A stretch of 64,000 nucleotides of DNA from Mycolicibacterium neworleansense (GTDB lineage: Bacteria > Actinomycetota > Actinomycetes > Mycobacteriales > Mycobacteriaceae), in the NCBI RefSeq assembly GCF_001245615.1, contig NZ_CWKH01000003.1, forward strand, positions 744,001-808,000, given 5' to 3'. Position numbers and translations under genes: made by a program. Positions 9,338-18,927 of this stretch are shown here, piece after piece; the stretch's first letter is position 1; each line of letters begins with the position of its first letter. The notes beneath the pieces were generated by a model. The model had not been told where the DNA came from and searched no databases. It saw only the letters and a list, made by a program, of their open reading frames with translations.

Positions 9338-11566
9338 ATGACCGCCGCACAGACTCCCGGAATCCCGCTGGGTGCCTGGCTGTCCGACCTCGACGACTTG
9401 GGCCTGATCCGCCTGCTGGAACTGCGGCCCGACCTGAGCCAGCCGCCACCCGGAACGATCGCCGCGCTTGCCGCGCGCGCCACCTCACGGCAGTCGGTGA
9501 AGGCTGCCACCGATTCCCTGGACTTCCTGCGGCTGGCCGTCCTGGATGCGCTGCTGGTCCTGCACGCCGACACCCACGCCGTCCCCGTTTCGGCGGTCAG
9601 CGATCTGCTGGGCGAGCGCGTCGGCGCCGATGAGGTGACCGCTGCGCTCGAGGATCTGCGCGAGCGGGCCCTGGTGTGGGGCGAGGCCACCGTCCGGCTG
9701 GCGCCCGAGGCGGCCGCCGGCCTGCCGTGGTTCGTCGGCCAGGCGTCAGTGGAGGTGTCCGACCGCAGCGCCGGGGAGATCGCCGCGCTCCTCGACAGCC
9801 TCGACGAGGCGCAGAGCGACCTGCTGGCCCGGCTGCTGGAGGGCTCGCCCATGGGCCGCACCCGCGACGCGGCGCCGGACACCCCACCGGACCGGCCGGT
9901 GCCGCGCCTGGTGGAGGCCGGGCTGCTGCGCCGGATCGACGACGAGACGGTGATCCTGCCGCGGGTGGTCGGCCAGGTCATGCGCGGCGAGGCGCCCGGC
10001 CCGGTGGAGTTGACCAAGCCGGTACTGCAGACGACGTCGACGACGCCTGCCGACGTGGACGCCGTAGCCGCCGGTGCGGCCATCGACCTGCTGCGCGAGA
10101 TCGACCTGATCATCGAAACCCTCGGCAGCACACCGGTTCCCGAGCTACGCAACGGCGGGCTCGGGGTGCGCGACGTCAAACGGCTGGCCAAGACCACCGG
10201 CATCGACGAACCGCGCCTGGGGCTGCTGCTGGAACTGGCCGCGGGCGCGGGACTGATCGCCGCCGGCATGCCCGACCCCGACCCCGGCGACGGTACGGGG
10301 CCCTACTGGGCGCCGACGGTGGCCGCCGACCGGTTCATCGAATCCCCGACCGCCGTGCGCTGGCACCTGCTGGCCGCAACCTGGCTGGACCTGCCGGCCC
10401 GGCCCGCCCTGATCGGCAGCCGCGGGCCGGACAACAAACCCTTTGCCGCCCTGTCGGATTCGCTGTACTCGACCGCGGCCCCACTGGACCGGCGGCTGAT
10501 GCTGAGCGTGCTGGCCGAGCTGCCGCCGGCGCGGGCGATGATGTGGCGGCGGCCGCGCTGGGCGGCGCGGCTGCAGCCGGCGACCGTCAGCGGACTGCTC
10601 GCCGAAGCGCATGCCCTGGGCATGGTGGGCCGCGGCGCGATCAGCACGCCGGCCCGCGGGCTGCTGGCCGGCGACCCCGACGAAGACGTGCTGGCCGCGA
10701 TGGACAAGGCGCTGCCCAAACCACTCGACCACTTCCTGCTGCAGGCCGACCTGACGGTGATCGTGCCCGGTCCGCTGGAGCGGGACCTGGCCGAGCACCT
10801 GGCCGAGGTGGCCACTGTCGAATCGGCGGGCGCGGCCATGGTCTACCGGATCAGCGAGGCATCCATCCGGCGCGCGCTCGATGCCGGTCGGACCGCCAGC
10901 GAGTTGCACACCCTGTTCGAGAAACACTCGAAAACACCGGTGCCGCAAGGTTTGACGTACCTCATCGACGACGTCGCGCGCCGCCACGGCCAGCTGCGGG
11001 TCGGGATGGCCACGTCGTTCCTGCGGTGCGAGGATCCAGCCCTGCTGGCTCAGGCGATCGCCTCCCCGGGCGCCGACCGCCTCGAGCTGCGGCTGCTGGC
11101 CCCAACCGTGGCGGTGTCTCAGGCACCGATCGCCGATGTGCTGACCGTGCTGCGCGAAGCCGGTTTCGCGCCGGCCGCCGAGGACTCCACCGGCACCGTC
11201 GTCGACATCAGGGCCCGCGGCGCGCGCGTCGTCGCACCGACTCGCCGCCGGGTCTACCGCCCGCCCACGCCGCCGACCGCGCAGACCCTCGGGGCGATCG
11301 TCGCGGTGCTGCGCAAGGTGGCTTCGGGACCGTTCGCCGGTGTACGTCTGGACCCGGCGATGGCCATCACCCAGCTGCAGGACGCCGCGATCAACCAGAC
11401 CGCCGTGGTGATCGGCTACGTCGACCCGGCCGGGGTGGCCACGCAGCGGGTGGTCTCCCCCATCAACGTGCGCGGCGGTCAGCTGACCGCGTTCGATCCG
11501 GCAGCCGGCCGGGTCCGCGAGTTCGCGATCCACCGCGTGACATCGGTGGTCTCGGCCGACAACTAG
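9338..11566 (+). CDS. Helicase-associated domain protein (XPB/Ssl2 N-terminal-like)
   Basis: Protein of 742 residues resembling M. tuberculosis Rv0862c. It contains the helicase-associated (helicase C-terminal XPB3/Ssl2-like) region around residues 450-560 (FLLQADLTVIVPGPLE, then VYRISEASIRRALDAG) and is rich in winged-helix-like Leu/Ala segments earlier. It has no Walker motifs, so it is not itself a helicase. It directly precedes the XPB gene on the same strand (58-bp gap) and probably works with it. The ATG at 9338 was chosen over upstream in-frame starts, which encode poor sequence. Confidence 0.88.
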   Translation: MTAAQTPGIPLGAWLSDLDDLGLIRLLELRPDLSQPPPGTIAALAARATSRQSVKAATDSLDFLRLAVLDALLVLHADTHAVPVSAVSDLLGERVGADEVTAALEDLRERALVWGEATVRLAPEAAAGLPWFVGQASVEVSDRSAGEIAALLDSLDEAQSDLLARLLEGSPMGRTRDAAPDTPPDRPVPRLVEAGLLRRIDDETVILPRVVGQVMRGEAPGPVELTKPVLQTTSTTPADVDAVAAGAAIDLLREIDLIIETLGSTPVPELRNGGLGVRDVKRLAKTTGIDEPRLGLLLELAAGAGLIAAGMPDPDPGDGTGPYWAPTVAADRFIESPTAVRWHLLAATWLDLPARPALIGSRGPDNKPFAALSDSLYSTAAPLDRRLMLSVLAELPPARAMMWRRPRWAARLQPATVSGLLAEAHALGMVGRGAISTPARGLLAGDPDEDVLAAMDKALPKPLDHFLLQADLTVIVPGPLERDLAEHLAEVATVESAGAAMVYRISEASIRRALDAGRTASELHTLFEKHSKTPVPQGLTYLIDDVARRHGQLRVGMATSFLRCEDPALLAQAIASPGADRLELRLLAPTVAVSQAPIADVLTVLREAGFAPAAEDSTGTVVDIRARGARVVAPTRRRVYRPPTPPTAQTLGAIVAVLRKVASGPFAGVRLDPAMAITQLQDAAINQTAVVIGYVDPAGVATQRVVSPINVRGGQLTAFDPAAGRVREFAIHRVTSVVSADN

Positions 11567-11624
11567 CGCGAACCGGAATAATGGGCGGGATGAGTTTTCC
11601 CGCCGTGAGTGAAATGGATCCCGC

Positions 11625-13274
11625 ATGACTGACGGCCCGCTGATCGTGCAGTCCGACAAGACGGTGCTGCTCGAGGTCGACCATGAGCAGGCCGGGGCGG
11701 CCCGCGCCGCCATCGCGCCGTTCGCCGAGCTCGAACGTGCCCCCGAGCACGTGCACACCTACCGCATCACGCCGCTGGCGCTGTGGAATGCCCGCGCGGC
11801 CGGCCACGACGCCGAGCAGGTGGTCGATGCGCTGGTCAGCTTCTCGCGCTACCCGGTGCCGCAGCCGCTGCTGGTCGACATCGTCGACACCATGGCCCGC
11901 TACGGTCGGCTACAGCTGATCAAGCACCCCGCGCACGGGTTGACTCTGGTGAGCCTGGACCGCGCGGTGCTCGAGGAGGTCCTGCGCAACAAGAAGATCG
12001 CCCCGATGCTGGGCGCGCGCATCGACGACGACACCGTGATCGTGCACAACAGCGAGCGCGGCCGGGTCAAGCAGATGCTGCTCAAGATCGGCTGGCCGGC
12101 CGAGGACCTGGCCGGCTACGTCGACGGCGAGGCGCATCCGATCGAGCTGGCCCAGGACGGCTGGCAGCTGCGCGACTACCAGGAGATGGCCGCAGACTCG
12201 TTCTGGGCGGGCGGCTCGGGTGTGGTGGTGCTGCCGTGTGGTGCGGGTAAGACGCTGGTCGGGGCGGCCGCGATGGCCAAGGCCGGCGCGACGACGCTGA
12301 TCCTGGTCACCAACACCGTGGCCGGGCGGCAGTGGAAGCGCGAGCTGGTGGCCCGCACCTCACTCACCGAGGACGAGATCGGCGAGTACTCGGGTGAGAA
12401 GAAGGAGATCCGGCCGGTCACCATCGCCACATACCAGGTGATCACCCGCCGCACCAAGGGCGAGTACAAGCATCTGGAGCTGTTCGACAGCCGCGACTGG
12501 GGGCTGATCATCTACGACGAGGTGCACCTGCTGCCCGCCCCGGTGTTCCGGATGACGGCCGATCTGCAGTCCCGGCGCCGGCTGGGCCTGACCGCGACGC
12601 TGATCCGCGAGGATGGGCGCGAAGGCGACGTGTTCTCACTGATCGGGCCGAAGCGCTACGACGCGCCGTGGAAGGACATCGAGGCCCAGGGCTGGATCGC
12701 CCCCGCCGAGTGCATCGAGGTGCGGGTGACGATGACCGACAACGAGCGGATGCTCTATGCCACCTCCGAGCCCGAGGAACGCTACAAGCTGTGCTCGACG
12801 GTGCACACCAAGATCGCGGTGGTCCGCTCGATCCTGGACCGCCATCCGGGCGAACCGACCCTGGTGATCGGTGCCTACCTGGATCAGCTGGAAGAGCTGG
12901 GCCAGGAACTGAATGCCCCGGTGATCCAGGGGTCGACGAAGAACTCCGAACGCGAGGCCCTGTTCGACGCGTTCCGGCGCGGCGAGATCTCCACCCTGGT
13001 GGTCAGCAAGGTGGCGAACTTCTCCATCGACCTACCGGAAGCATCTGTGGCCGTTCAGGTTTCGGGCACCTTCGGCTCCCGCCAGGAAGAGGCGCAGCGG
13101 CTGGGCCGGCTGCTGCGACCCAAGGCCGGCGGCGGTGGGGCGGTGTTCTACTCGGTGGTCTCACGCGATTCGCTGGATGCCGAGTATGCCGCGCACCGGC
13201 AACGGTTCCTGGCCGAGCAGGGCTACGGCTACGTGATCAAGGACGCCGACGACTTGCTGGGCCCGGCGATATGA
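11625..13274 (+). CDS. DNA repair helicase XPB
   Basis: 3'-5' superfamily 2 DNA helicase related to eukaryotic XPB/ERCC3 and M. tuberculosis Rv0861c. The protein has 549 residues. The N-terminal damage-recognition-like region comes first, then Walker A LPCGAGKT (residues about 202-210), motif II DEVH (residue about 297), motif III GLTATLIREDGRE including the RED loop typical of XPB, and C-terminal QEEAQRLGRLLRPK (motif VI). The ATG at 11625 fits the family start. It overlaps the following VOC gene by ATGA. Confidence 0.95.
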   Translation: MTDGPLIVQSDKTVLLEVDHEQAGAARAAIAPFAELERAPEHVHTYRITPLALWNARAAGHDAEQVVDALVSFSRYPVPQPLLVDIVDTMARYGRLQLIKHPAHGLTLVSLDRAVLEEVLRNKKIAPMLGARIDDDTVIVHNSERGRVKQMLLKIGWPAEDLAGYVDGEAHPIELAQDGWQLRDYQEMAADSFWAGGSGVVVLPCGAGKTLVGAAAMAKAGATTLILVTNTVAGRQWKRELVARTSLTEDEIGEYSGEKKEIRPVTIATYQVITRRTKGEYKHLELFDSRDWGLIIYDEVHLLPAPVFRMTADLQSRRRLGLTATLIREDGREGDVFSLIGPKRYDAPWKDIEAQGWIAPAECIEVRVTMTDNERMLYATSEPEERYKLCSTVHTKIAVVRSILDRHPGEPTLVIGAYLDQLEELGQELNAPVIQGSTKNSEREALFDAFRRGEISTLVVSKVANFSIDLPEASVAVQVSGTFGSRQEEAQRLGRLLRPKAGGGGAVFYSVVSRDSLDAEYAAHRQRFLAEQGYGYVIKDADDLLGPAI

Positions 13275-13618
13275 CAGTGCGGCGGGTGATGCCCGTGCTG
13301 ACGGTTTCCGACTTGTCTGTCGCCGAGGCATACACCGGGACCCTCGGGCGGACCGAGGTGATGAACCACGGCTGGATCGTCACCCTGGCCGATACCGAGC
13401 TCCGCCATCAGGTGAGCCTGATGACCAAAGATGCGACAGCGCCGGTGAATCCGTCGGTTTCGATCGAAGTCGACGACGTCGACGCCGCGTACGCGGCCGC
13501 CGTCGAGGCGGGCTTGGAGATCGTGCATCCGCTGAGCGACGAGGAGTGGGGCGTGCGGCGGTTCTTCTTCGCAGACGCGGCGGGCAACGTGGTCAACGTG
13601 CTCAGCCACCGCGGGTAG
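13271..13618 (+). CDS. VOC/glyoxalase superfamily protein
   Basis: Protein of 115 residues with a single vicinal-oxygen-chelate module pair: MPVLTVSDLSVAEAYTGTLGRTEV at the start and VRRFFFADAAGNVVNVLSH at the end. These proteins include glyoxalases, dioxygenases and drug-binding resistance proteins; the substrate cannot be read here. The start overlaps the XPB stop (ATGA), so it may be cotranscribed. Its end overlaps the convergent P450 gene by 17 bp. Confidence 0.85.
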   Translation: MTVRRVMPVLTVSDLSVAEAYTGTLGRTEVMNHGWIVTLADTELRHQVSLMTKDATAPVNPSVSIEVDDVDAAYAAAVEAGLEIVHPLSDEEWGVRRFFFADAAGNVVNVLSHRG

Positions 13619-15125
13619 ACCTCTTGCGCACCGTCATCAGCAACTCTCCGTCCGGACCGCCGGTGAAGGTGAGCTCGCGGCGTAGCCGTTGACCCGGCAC
13701 CAGGTCGAGCTCGAAACGCTGTGCGAGAGTGGCGATCACCAACGCGGCCTCGAAGCTGGCGAACCCCGAGGCGACGCACATCCGCCGGCCCGCACCGAAC
13801 GGCATCTGGGCACGGCGCTGCGGTCCGTCGAGGTTCTCCTTCAGGAACCGCTCCGGATCGTATGTGTCAGCGTTCTCCCACACCCGTTCGTTGTGGTGCA
13901 TGCTGTGGGTCAGAATGGCGACGCTGGTGCCGGCCTTGATCGGGTAATCCCCCAGCACGTCATCGGATTTCGCGACGCGGGCCACACCCATGATGGGTGG
14001 GTAGACGCGCATCGCCTCGGCCACCACGGCCTGTGTCCACGGCAGGTTCTCGACATCGTCGGCGGTGGGTTCTCGACCGCCGAGCACCTCGTCGAGTTCA
14101 CGCCCGAGCCGATCGCGCGCATCCGGGTTCTGCGACAGCAGGTACCAGGTCCACGCCAGCGCTGCCGCGGTGGTTTCGAAGCCCGCACCGAGGAACGTCA
14201 TGACCTCGTCGCGGATCTCCAGATCGCGGTAGCGGTAACCGGTTTCGGGATCCTCGGCGGCAATCAACAAGGCCAGCAGATTGTCGGTGCGCTGAATCTT
14301 GCCGCTGCGGTGGTCGGCGATGAGCTGGTCGATGAACCGTTCGATGCGCCGCAGCCCGAGCCGAGCCCGGGGTGCGACCACCCATGCGCCGCGCCGCAAC
14401 GCGTTGATCGAGAACCGCGGCGACGAAAGCCGCTCGGCGATCCGGCGCAGTGGCCGGGCCGCCCCGAGCAGGAACCCGTAGCCGAAAAGCGTCAACAGAC
14501 GGGCGAAGTCGGTGCGCATCTGCTCGGCGAGGCGGCCGTCGAGCTCGATGCCGAACATCGTGCGGGCGATGATGTCCAGGGTCACGTAGTTCATCTCGGC
14601 GGCGATGTCCACCGGCTGACCGGCGGCCAGGTTTGCCTCCCAGCGCCGGGCGGCGGCCATACCGGCCTCGGTCATCTGCGGCGCGAAGGCATCCACCTGC
14701 CGCTTGGCGAAGATCGGTTGGACCAAACGCCGGTTACGTTGCCACAGTTCATCATTGAGGTCGGTGACCAGACCCCGCCCGAACGCCACCGCCAGCAGGT
14801 CGTACTCGGCATTCTTGGCGTAGTTGTCCTGATTGGACACCAGCACGTGACGGGCGATATCGGGATTGCGGACCACCACGAACTTGGCCAGCGGTGTGCG
14901 GGCGACGACGATGTCGTCCTGGCCGGGCAGTTCGGTGGCGTACTCGTAGATGGTGTGCCGGTAGCCGGCCCGGATCGCCTTGAGGGCCAGCCACCACGAT
15001 GTGAGGTACCCGATCTCGGTGTGCTGCCAGCGCACCGGCGTCGGCGCCCAGCGCGGTGGGTGCAATGCCCCGGTCCCGCGAACTGGGCATGCGCTGTTGG
15101 CAGTTTGCGCGCTGGGCACGTTCAT
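13602..15125 (-). CDS. Cytochrome P450
   Basis: Haem monooxygenase of 507 residues. Visible motifs are the I-helix oxygen-activation motif AGFETT, the K-helix EAMR, the PERF region (YDPERF) and the haem loop FGAGRRMC with the axial Cys near residue 449. The residues after the cysteine are VAS; most P450s have Gly two positions after the Cys, so this is a mild departure. The long N-terminus and overall pattern suggest a CYP4/CYP102-like or mycobacterial CYP132/136/137-type class. No ferredoxin gene is adjacent. The substrate is unknown. Confidence 0.93.
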   Translation of the reverse strand: MNVPSAQTANSACPVRGTGALHPPRWAPTPVRWQHTEIGYLTSWWLALKAIRAGYRHTIYEYATELPGQDDIVVARTPLAKFVVVRNPDIARHVLVSNQDNYAKNAEYDLLAVAFGRGLVTDLNDELWQRNRRLVQPIFAKRQVDAFAPQMTEAGMAAARRWEANLAAGQPVDIAAEMNYVTLDIIARTMFGIELDGRLAEQMRTDFARLLTLFGYGFLLGAARPLRRIAERLSSPRFSINALRRGAWVVAPRARLGLRRIERFIDQLIADHRSGKIQRTDNLLALLIAAEDPETGYRYRDLEIRDEVMTFLGAGFETTAAALAWTWYLLSQNPDARDRLGRELDEVLGGREPTADDVENLPWTQAVVAEAMRVYPPIMGVARVAKSDDVLGDYPIKAGTSVAILTHSMHHNERVWENADTYDPERFLKENLDGPQRRAQMPFGAGRRMCVASGFASFEAALVIATLAQRFELDLVPGQRLRRELTFTGGPDGELLMTVRKRSTRGG

Positions 15126-15213
15126 CCGGCCACCTCCCCGTGAGCGCCGGACAGCCAGCCCGGACTCGGGGTATACAGTACCGGCGGTACCGGGTTAAAG
15201 CCAGCGTCAACCT

Positions 15214-15558
15214 CTAGGTGTGCGGCCCCATGCTCTTGACGACGGTAAGCAGCACCACCGAGTCCGCGAGCGCGTGCAGGCTGTGCCGGGTGCGCGGGAT
15301 CACGATGTGATCGCCGGGCGAACCCTCCCAGCTGGCTTCGGAGTTGGCCAGTCTCACCCTGCCCTCGATCACCTGGAGCGTGGCCTCACCGGGGCTCTCG
15401 TGCTCATCGAGCCCGGTGCCCTCGGTCAGCGCGATCAGCGTCTGGCGCAGCTGGTGCTCATGCCCGCCGTAGACCGTATGCGCACTGCGTCCGCTGCTGG
15501 CCGTGCGGGCTGAGGCCAACTGCTGACGGGCGATCGCGGTGAGCGAGATCTTCTCCAT
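15214..15558 (-). CDS. Cupin-domain protein
   Basis: Protein of 114 residues with one cupin barrel: the first motif resembles HESPGEATLQVIEGRVRL and the second GDHIVIPRTRHSLHA. Histidines in the usual metal-binding positions are partly retained (H in DEHESPGE and RHSLHA). The ATG at 15558 (MEKISLTAI) was preferred because the upstream in-frame segment does not look conserved. It may be a small metal-dependent enzyme or sensor; the function is unknown. Confidence 0.75.
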   Translation of the reverse strand: MEKISLTAIARQQLASARTASSGRSAHTVYGGHEHQLRQTLIALTEGTGLDEHESPGEATLQVIEGRVRLANSEASWEGSPGDHIVIPRTRHSLHALADSVVLLTVVKSMGPHT

Positions 15559-15728
15559 ACCCACAGATCGTGCCACCTCCGGTTGATGAACCGTGAACAA
15601 TTTCCCACGCTACGCCCGAACCTGCGCCGAGCGGCCCAGGACAGCACCGACCGGTGAGAGACACCACCTTCCAGCTGAGAGCCTTTCGGTCGTGGCGATA
15701 CCGGATCGGCGCACCGCACGATGGGCCG

Positions 15729-16120
15729 ATGCGCACACACCGACACGTCGCCAGAACCGCGGCGGCACTGGCGTCGGCGATGGGGATCGGCCGCTTCGTC
15801 TACACCCCGATCCTGCCGCTGATGTCGGCGCAGGCCGGTCTCACCGCCCACGATGCCGCGGTCCTGGCCACGGCGAACTATGTGGGTTATCTCGCCGGTG
15901 CGGTGGCGGGTTCGGTCTGGCCGCGGCTGGCCCGCTCGGTCACGGCGTGCCGCGTGTGCCTCCTGATCATGGCGGCCAGCCTGGCCGCGATGCCGTTGTC
16001 TACGAACACTTTCGAATGGGCAGTCCTGCGCACGGTGGCCGGATTCACCAGTGCCCTGGTGTTCGTGATCGCCGTCAACACCATGCTCGAGCACCTGCAC
16101 GGGCACCCCGCGCACCTAGC
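15729..16120 (+). pseudogene. MFS transporter (YbfB-like), 5' part, interrupted by IS481-family element
   Basis: N-terminal third of a 12-TM major facilitator transporter: MGIGRFVYTPILPLM is typical of the YbfB/YjiJ family, followed by three to four membrane segments. The frame is broken at 16120 by the insertion. Removing the element plus one copy of the 6-bp target duplication joins ...HPAHLA to GWGFGGVGAG in frame, so the parent gene was intact before insertion. Translation now runs into the element and stops at 16166. Confidence 0.9.
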
Positions 16121-17198
16121 TGTACTTGGACAGGACGTTGGTAGCAGGCGTGTTGGCTTGATGTGAGGAGAACCTCCGGGTGAGGTGTGGATTGTCTAGG
16201 TCCATTTCCCGCCGGAGGTTCTCGTGTCCCACCGTAATGCCCGCACGACGTTTCATGGTCGCCTGCTGATGGTGCGCCGCTATCAAGCTGGCTGGCCCAA
16301 GGCTCATATCGCCGCGGCAATGGGGGTGTCACGCAAGTGCGTGCATACCTGGATCAGCCGGTTTGAAGCCGAGGGCCAGGCCGGCCTGGCCGACCGGTCG
16401 TCACGTCCGCACTCGATGCCGGCCCGAACTCCGCGCCGGCTGGAAAACCAGATCGTTGCATGGCGCAAACGCCACCAGTGCGGCCCTGACGAGATCAGCG
16501 CCAAGTTGGGGGTGTGCCCACGAACAGTGTCGCGGGTGCTCAACCGCCGTCAGATGCCCTATCTACGCGACCTGGACCCGATGACCGGGCAGGTCATCCG
16601 CGCCTCGAAGGCCACAGCCGTGCGCTACGAACGACTCCGCCCCGGCGAACTGGTCCACATGGACGTCAAGAAACTGGGACGAATTCCCGACGGTGGCGGT
16701 TGGCGGGCGCACGGCCGACAGGGTGGCGGCAATCGAAGTCGCAGGAACGGAAGCGGATTCGACTATGTGCATTCGCTAGTCGATGACCATTCGCGTCTTG
16801 CCTATTCCGAAATCTTGCCTGACGAGAAAGGACCGACCTGTGCGGCATTTTTACGTCGGGCGGCCCTGAACTTCCGCTCCTACGGAATCGAGGTCATCGA
16901 AGCGGTGATGACCGACAACGCCTGGGCTTACCGCCACTCAATCCGCGACGTGTGCGCGCAGCTGGGCGCACGGCAAGTGTTCATCAAGCCGCACTGCCCG
17001 TGGCAGAACGGCAAGGTCGAGCGCCTCAACCGGACCTTGCAGACCGAATGGGCCTACAAGCGTGTGTTCGCTTCCAACGCCGACCGCGCTGCAGCCCTTG
17101 CGCCCTGGCTCAAGGACTACAACACTCAACGACGTCACAGCGCACTCGGCGGCCTCCCACCGATCAGCCGACTGACACCAACCTCATGACTCAGTACA
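16121..17198 (+). mobile_element. IS481-family insertion sequence, 1078 bp
   Basis: Complete element with one transposase gene. The ends are imperfect inverted repeats starting TGTACTT at 16121 and ending GTACA at 17198; both ends share TGTACT and an internal GTTGGT when aligned. The flanks carry a 6-bp direct duplication CCTAGC at 16115-16120 and 17199-17204. The element interrupts an MFS gene. Its intact ends, intact transposase and exact duplication point to a recent insertion. Confidence 0.93.
16224..17189 (+). CDS. IS481-family transposase
   Basis: DDE integrase-type transposase of 321 residues. The N-terminal helix-turn-helix is in residues about 22-55 (YQAGWPKAHIAAAMGVSRKCV), with a second winged helix around 80-110. 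The catalytic core has the first Asp in HMDVKK (about 147), the second in MTDNAW and the Glu in NGKVERLNRTL. The chain ends with the usual WLKDYNTQRRHSALGG...P motif. It looks full-length and potentially active. Confidence 0.95.
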   Translation: MSHRNARTTFHGRLLMVRRYQAGWPKAHIAAAMGVSRKCVHTWISRFEAEGQAGLADRSSRPHSMPARTPRRLENQIVAWRKRHQCGPDEISAKLGVCPRTVSRVLNRRQMPYLRDLDPMTGQVIRASKATAVRYERLRPGELVHMDVKKLGRIPDGGGWRAHGRQGGGNRSRRNGSGFDYVHSLVDDHSRLAYSEILPDEKGPTCAAFLRRAALNFRSYGIEVIEAVMTDNAWAYRHSIRDVCAQLGARQVFIKPHCPWQNGKVERLNRTLQTEWAYKRVFASNADRAAALAPWLKDYNTQRRHSALGGLPPISRLTPTS

Positions 17199-18039
17199 CC
17201 TAGCCGGCTGGGGATTCGGCGGGGTCGGGGCCGGAATCGCCCTGTCCGCGCTGCTGGTGCTGGCCGCCGGGGACTGGAAGGTGGCCTGGTGGGCCGCCGC
17301 GGCGGTGGCGGTCGTGCTGGGCGCCTGCGCCTGGTCGATGCCCGGCGTCCCGCACGGCAACCCAACCGCGCCGGCCGCCGATGCCCGGCCACCCCACGGC
17401 GCGTTCACCTTGCTGCTGACCAGCTACACGCTGGAAGGGATCGGATACATCATCGCCGGCACCTTCCTGGTAGCGGCCGTTGCGCAGGGCGCACCACCCT
17501 GGCTGGGCGGGAGCACGTGGCTGGTTGTCGGGCTCGCCACGGTGCCGTCGGCAGCGCTGTGGGCGGCGCTGAGCGGCAGGTGGTCACATCCGATGCTGCT
17601 GATGGCGGCGCTGGCCCTGCAGGCGGTGGGGATCGCCGTGGCCGGCGCGCTCGGCGGGGTCACCGCCGCACTGGTTGGCGCCGTGCTGTTCGGCGGGACC
17701 TTCATCGGTGTCAGCACGCTGGCCCTGGCGGCCGGGCGGCTGCTGCGGTATCCGCGCGCTGTCGCCCTCCTCACCACCGGGTACTCGGTGGGCCAGATCC
17801 TCGGGCCACTGGTGGTTGCCCCGTTGTTGCACCACGGTTTCGGACCCGCACTGCTGGTGGGTGCGGTCGTGGTGCTAGCCGCCGCGGCAGTGTCCGGGGT
17901 GATGCGGATCGTCGTCCGGCACCCAGGTATCGGGGGCGCCCAGCACGAGATCGCCTGTACCTCGGGTGAACTCGTCGACCACGGCGAGCACGGCCGGGCT
18001 GGACTCGCCACGACGCCAGACCAACGACCACGTCCATAA
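17199..18039 (+). pseudogene. MFS transporter (YbfB-like), 3' part after IS insertion
   Basis: Remaining two thirds of the interrupted transporter. It starts within the target duplication and reads AGWGFGGVGAGIALSALLVL, followed by about eight hydrophobic segments. It has lost its own start. The last 55 codons (17875-18039) run antisense through the end of the LysR gene; the final membrane segment ends near 17905, so the C-terminal extension is hydrophilic and may be non-essential. Confidence 0.88.
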
Positions 18040-18807
18040 CGGTGTCGGAGCCACCACCGGGCGCCGCACCAGGCCGGCGGGCAATGGTGCATCCTGCCCT
18101 TTGGGGTTGTTGAGGACGGGACGGCCCAGCCGCCGGACATGCTCGAAGAACGTCGGACCGGTCACGCCGCCGTCGTCCGTACGCATCACCGGCGCCCCGA
18201 ACGCGGCGGCGAACTGTTCGCCGTAGCGATTCCACGACGACCAGCTCGCCGCATCCGTATCGATCAGAACCGTGGTGTCGCGTGCAGTGACCGGGGATTC
18301 GTCGGTGCCGGCGGACAGGGCGTACAGCCGATCCACCCCGATCAGCCTGGCCTGCAACGACAACGAGTCCAGGTCGGCACCCTGAACCCAGCAGATCGCC
18401 AAGTCCAGGCTGCCCTCGGAGACCCGGGCCGCCTGGGTGTGTGACGGCATGACCCAGGTGTCCACCCGTACCTGGGCCACCCCGGCGGCCCGCTCGGCCC
18501 AATCGGTCGGACACCAGTTCACATACCCGATCCGGACCGGCTCCGACATCGCCAGACCTTGTGCGCGCCTGCGCAATTCATCCGCCTGCGCCACGAGTGC
18601 CCGCGCCTCTGGCAGCAATGAACTGCCCGCCTGAGTCAGCGCCACCGACCGGCGGTCACGGTCGAACAGGGTGACCTTGAGATCGCGCTCCAACGCCTTG
18701 ATCTGCTGGGACAGCGACGGCCCGGCGATCCGCAGGCGCTCGGCCGCCCGGCCGAAGTTCAGTTCCTCGGCGACGGTGACGAAATAGCGCAGCTGCCGTA
18801 GCTCCAC
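17875..18807 (-). CDS. LysR-family transcriptional regulator
   Basis: DNA-binding regulator of 310 residues. The N-terminal winged HTH is clear (LRQLRYFVTVAEELNFGRAAERLRIAGPSLSQQIKALERDL), followed by a periplasmic-binding-protein-like effector domain. The GTG at 18807 was chosen because it begins the conserved MELRQLRYF block; the in-frame sequence upstream is not family-like. It is divergent from the SDR gene, with 120 bp between them, and so is the likely regulator of SDR-SnoaL. Confidence 0.9.
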   Translation of the reverse strand: MELRQLRYFVTVAEELNFGRAAERLRIAGPSLSQQIKALERDLKVTLFDRDRRSVALTQAGSSLLPEARALVAQADELRRRAQGLAMSEPVRIGYVNWCPTDWAERAAGVAQVRVDTWVMPSHTQAARVSEGSLDLAICWVQGADLDSLSLQARLIGVDRLYALSAGTDESPVTARDTTVLIDTDAASWSSWNRYGEQFAAAFGAPVMRTDDGGVTGPTFFEHVRRLGRPVLNNPKGQDAPLPAGLVRRPVVAPTPLWTWSLVWRRGESSPAVLAVVDEFTRGTGDLVLGAPDTWVPDDDPHHPGHCRGG

Positions 18808-18927
18808 CGTTGCAGCGTAGTAGGCGCAGCCTCCCAGCAGAGAGCCAACAGGTCCCGTCGCGCGGACATCACCGGCACCCGCGATCACGTTGAGCCAGGC
18901 ATCCGACCAACCGAAGGAGACCATCCC

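Noticed and set aside
10145..11758. Long open frame on the minus strand across the helicase-associated and XPB genes
   Set aside because: High-GC antisense frame rich in Arg, Gly, Gln and His with no domain pattern; the plus-strand genes have clear motifs.
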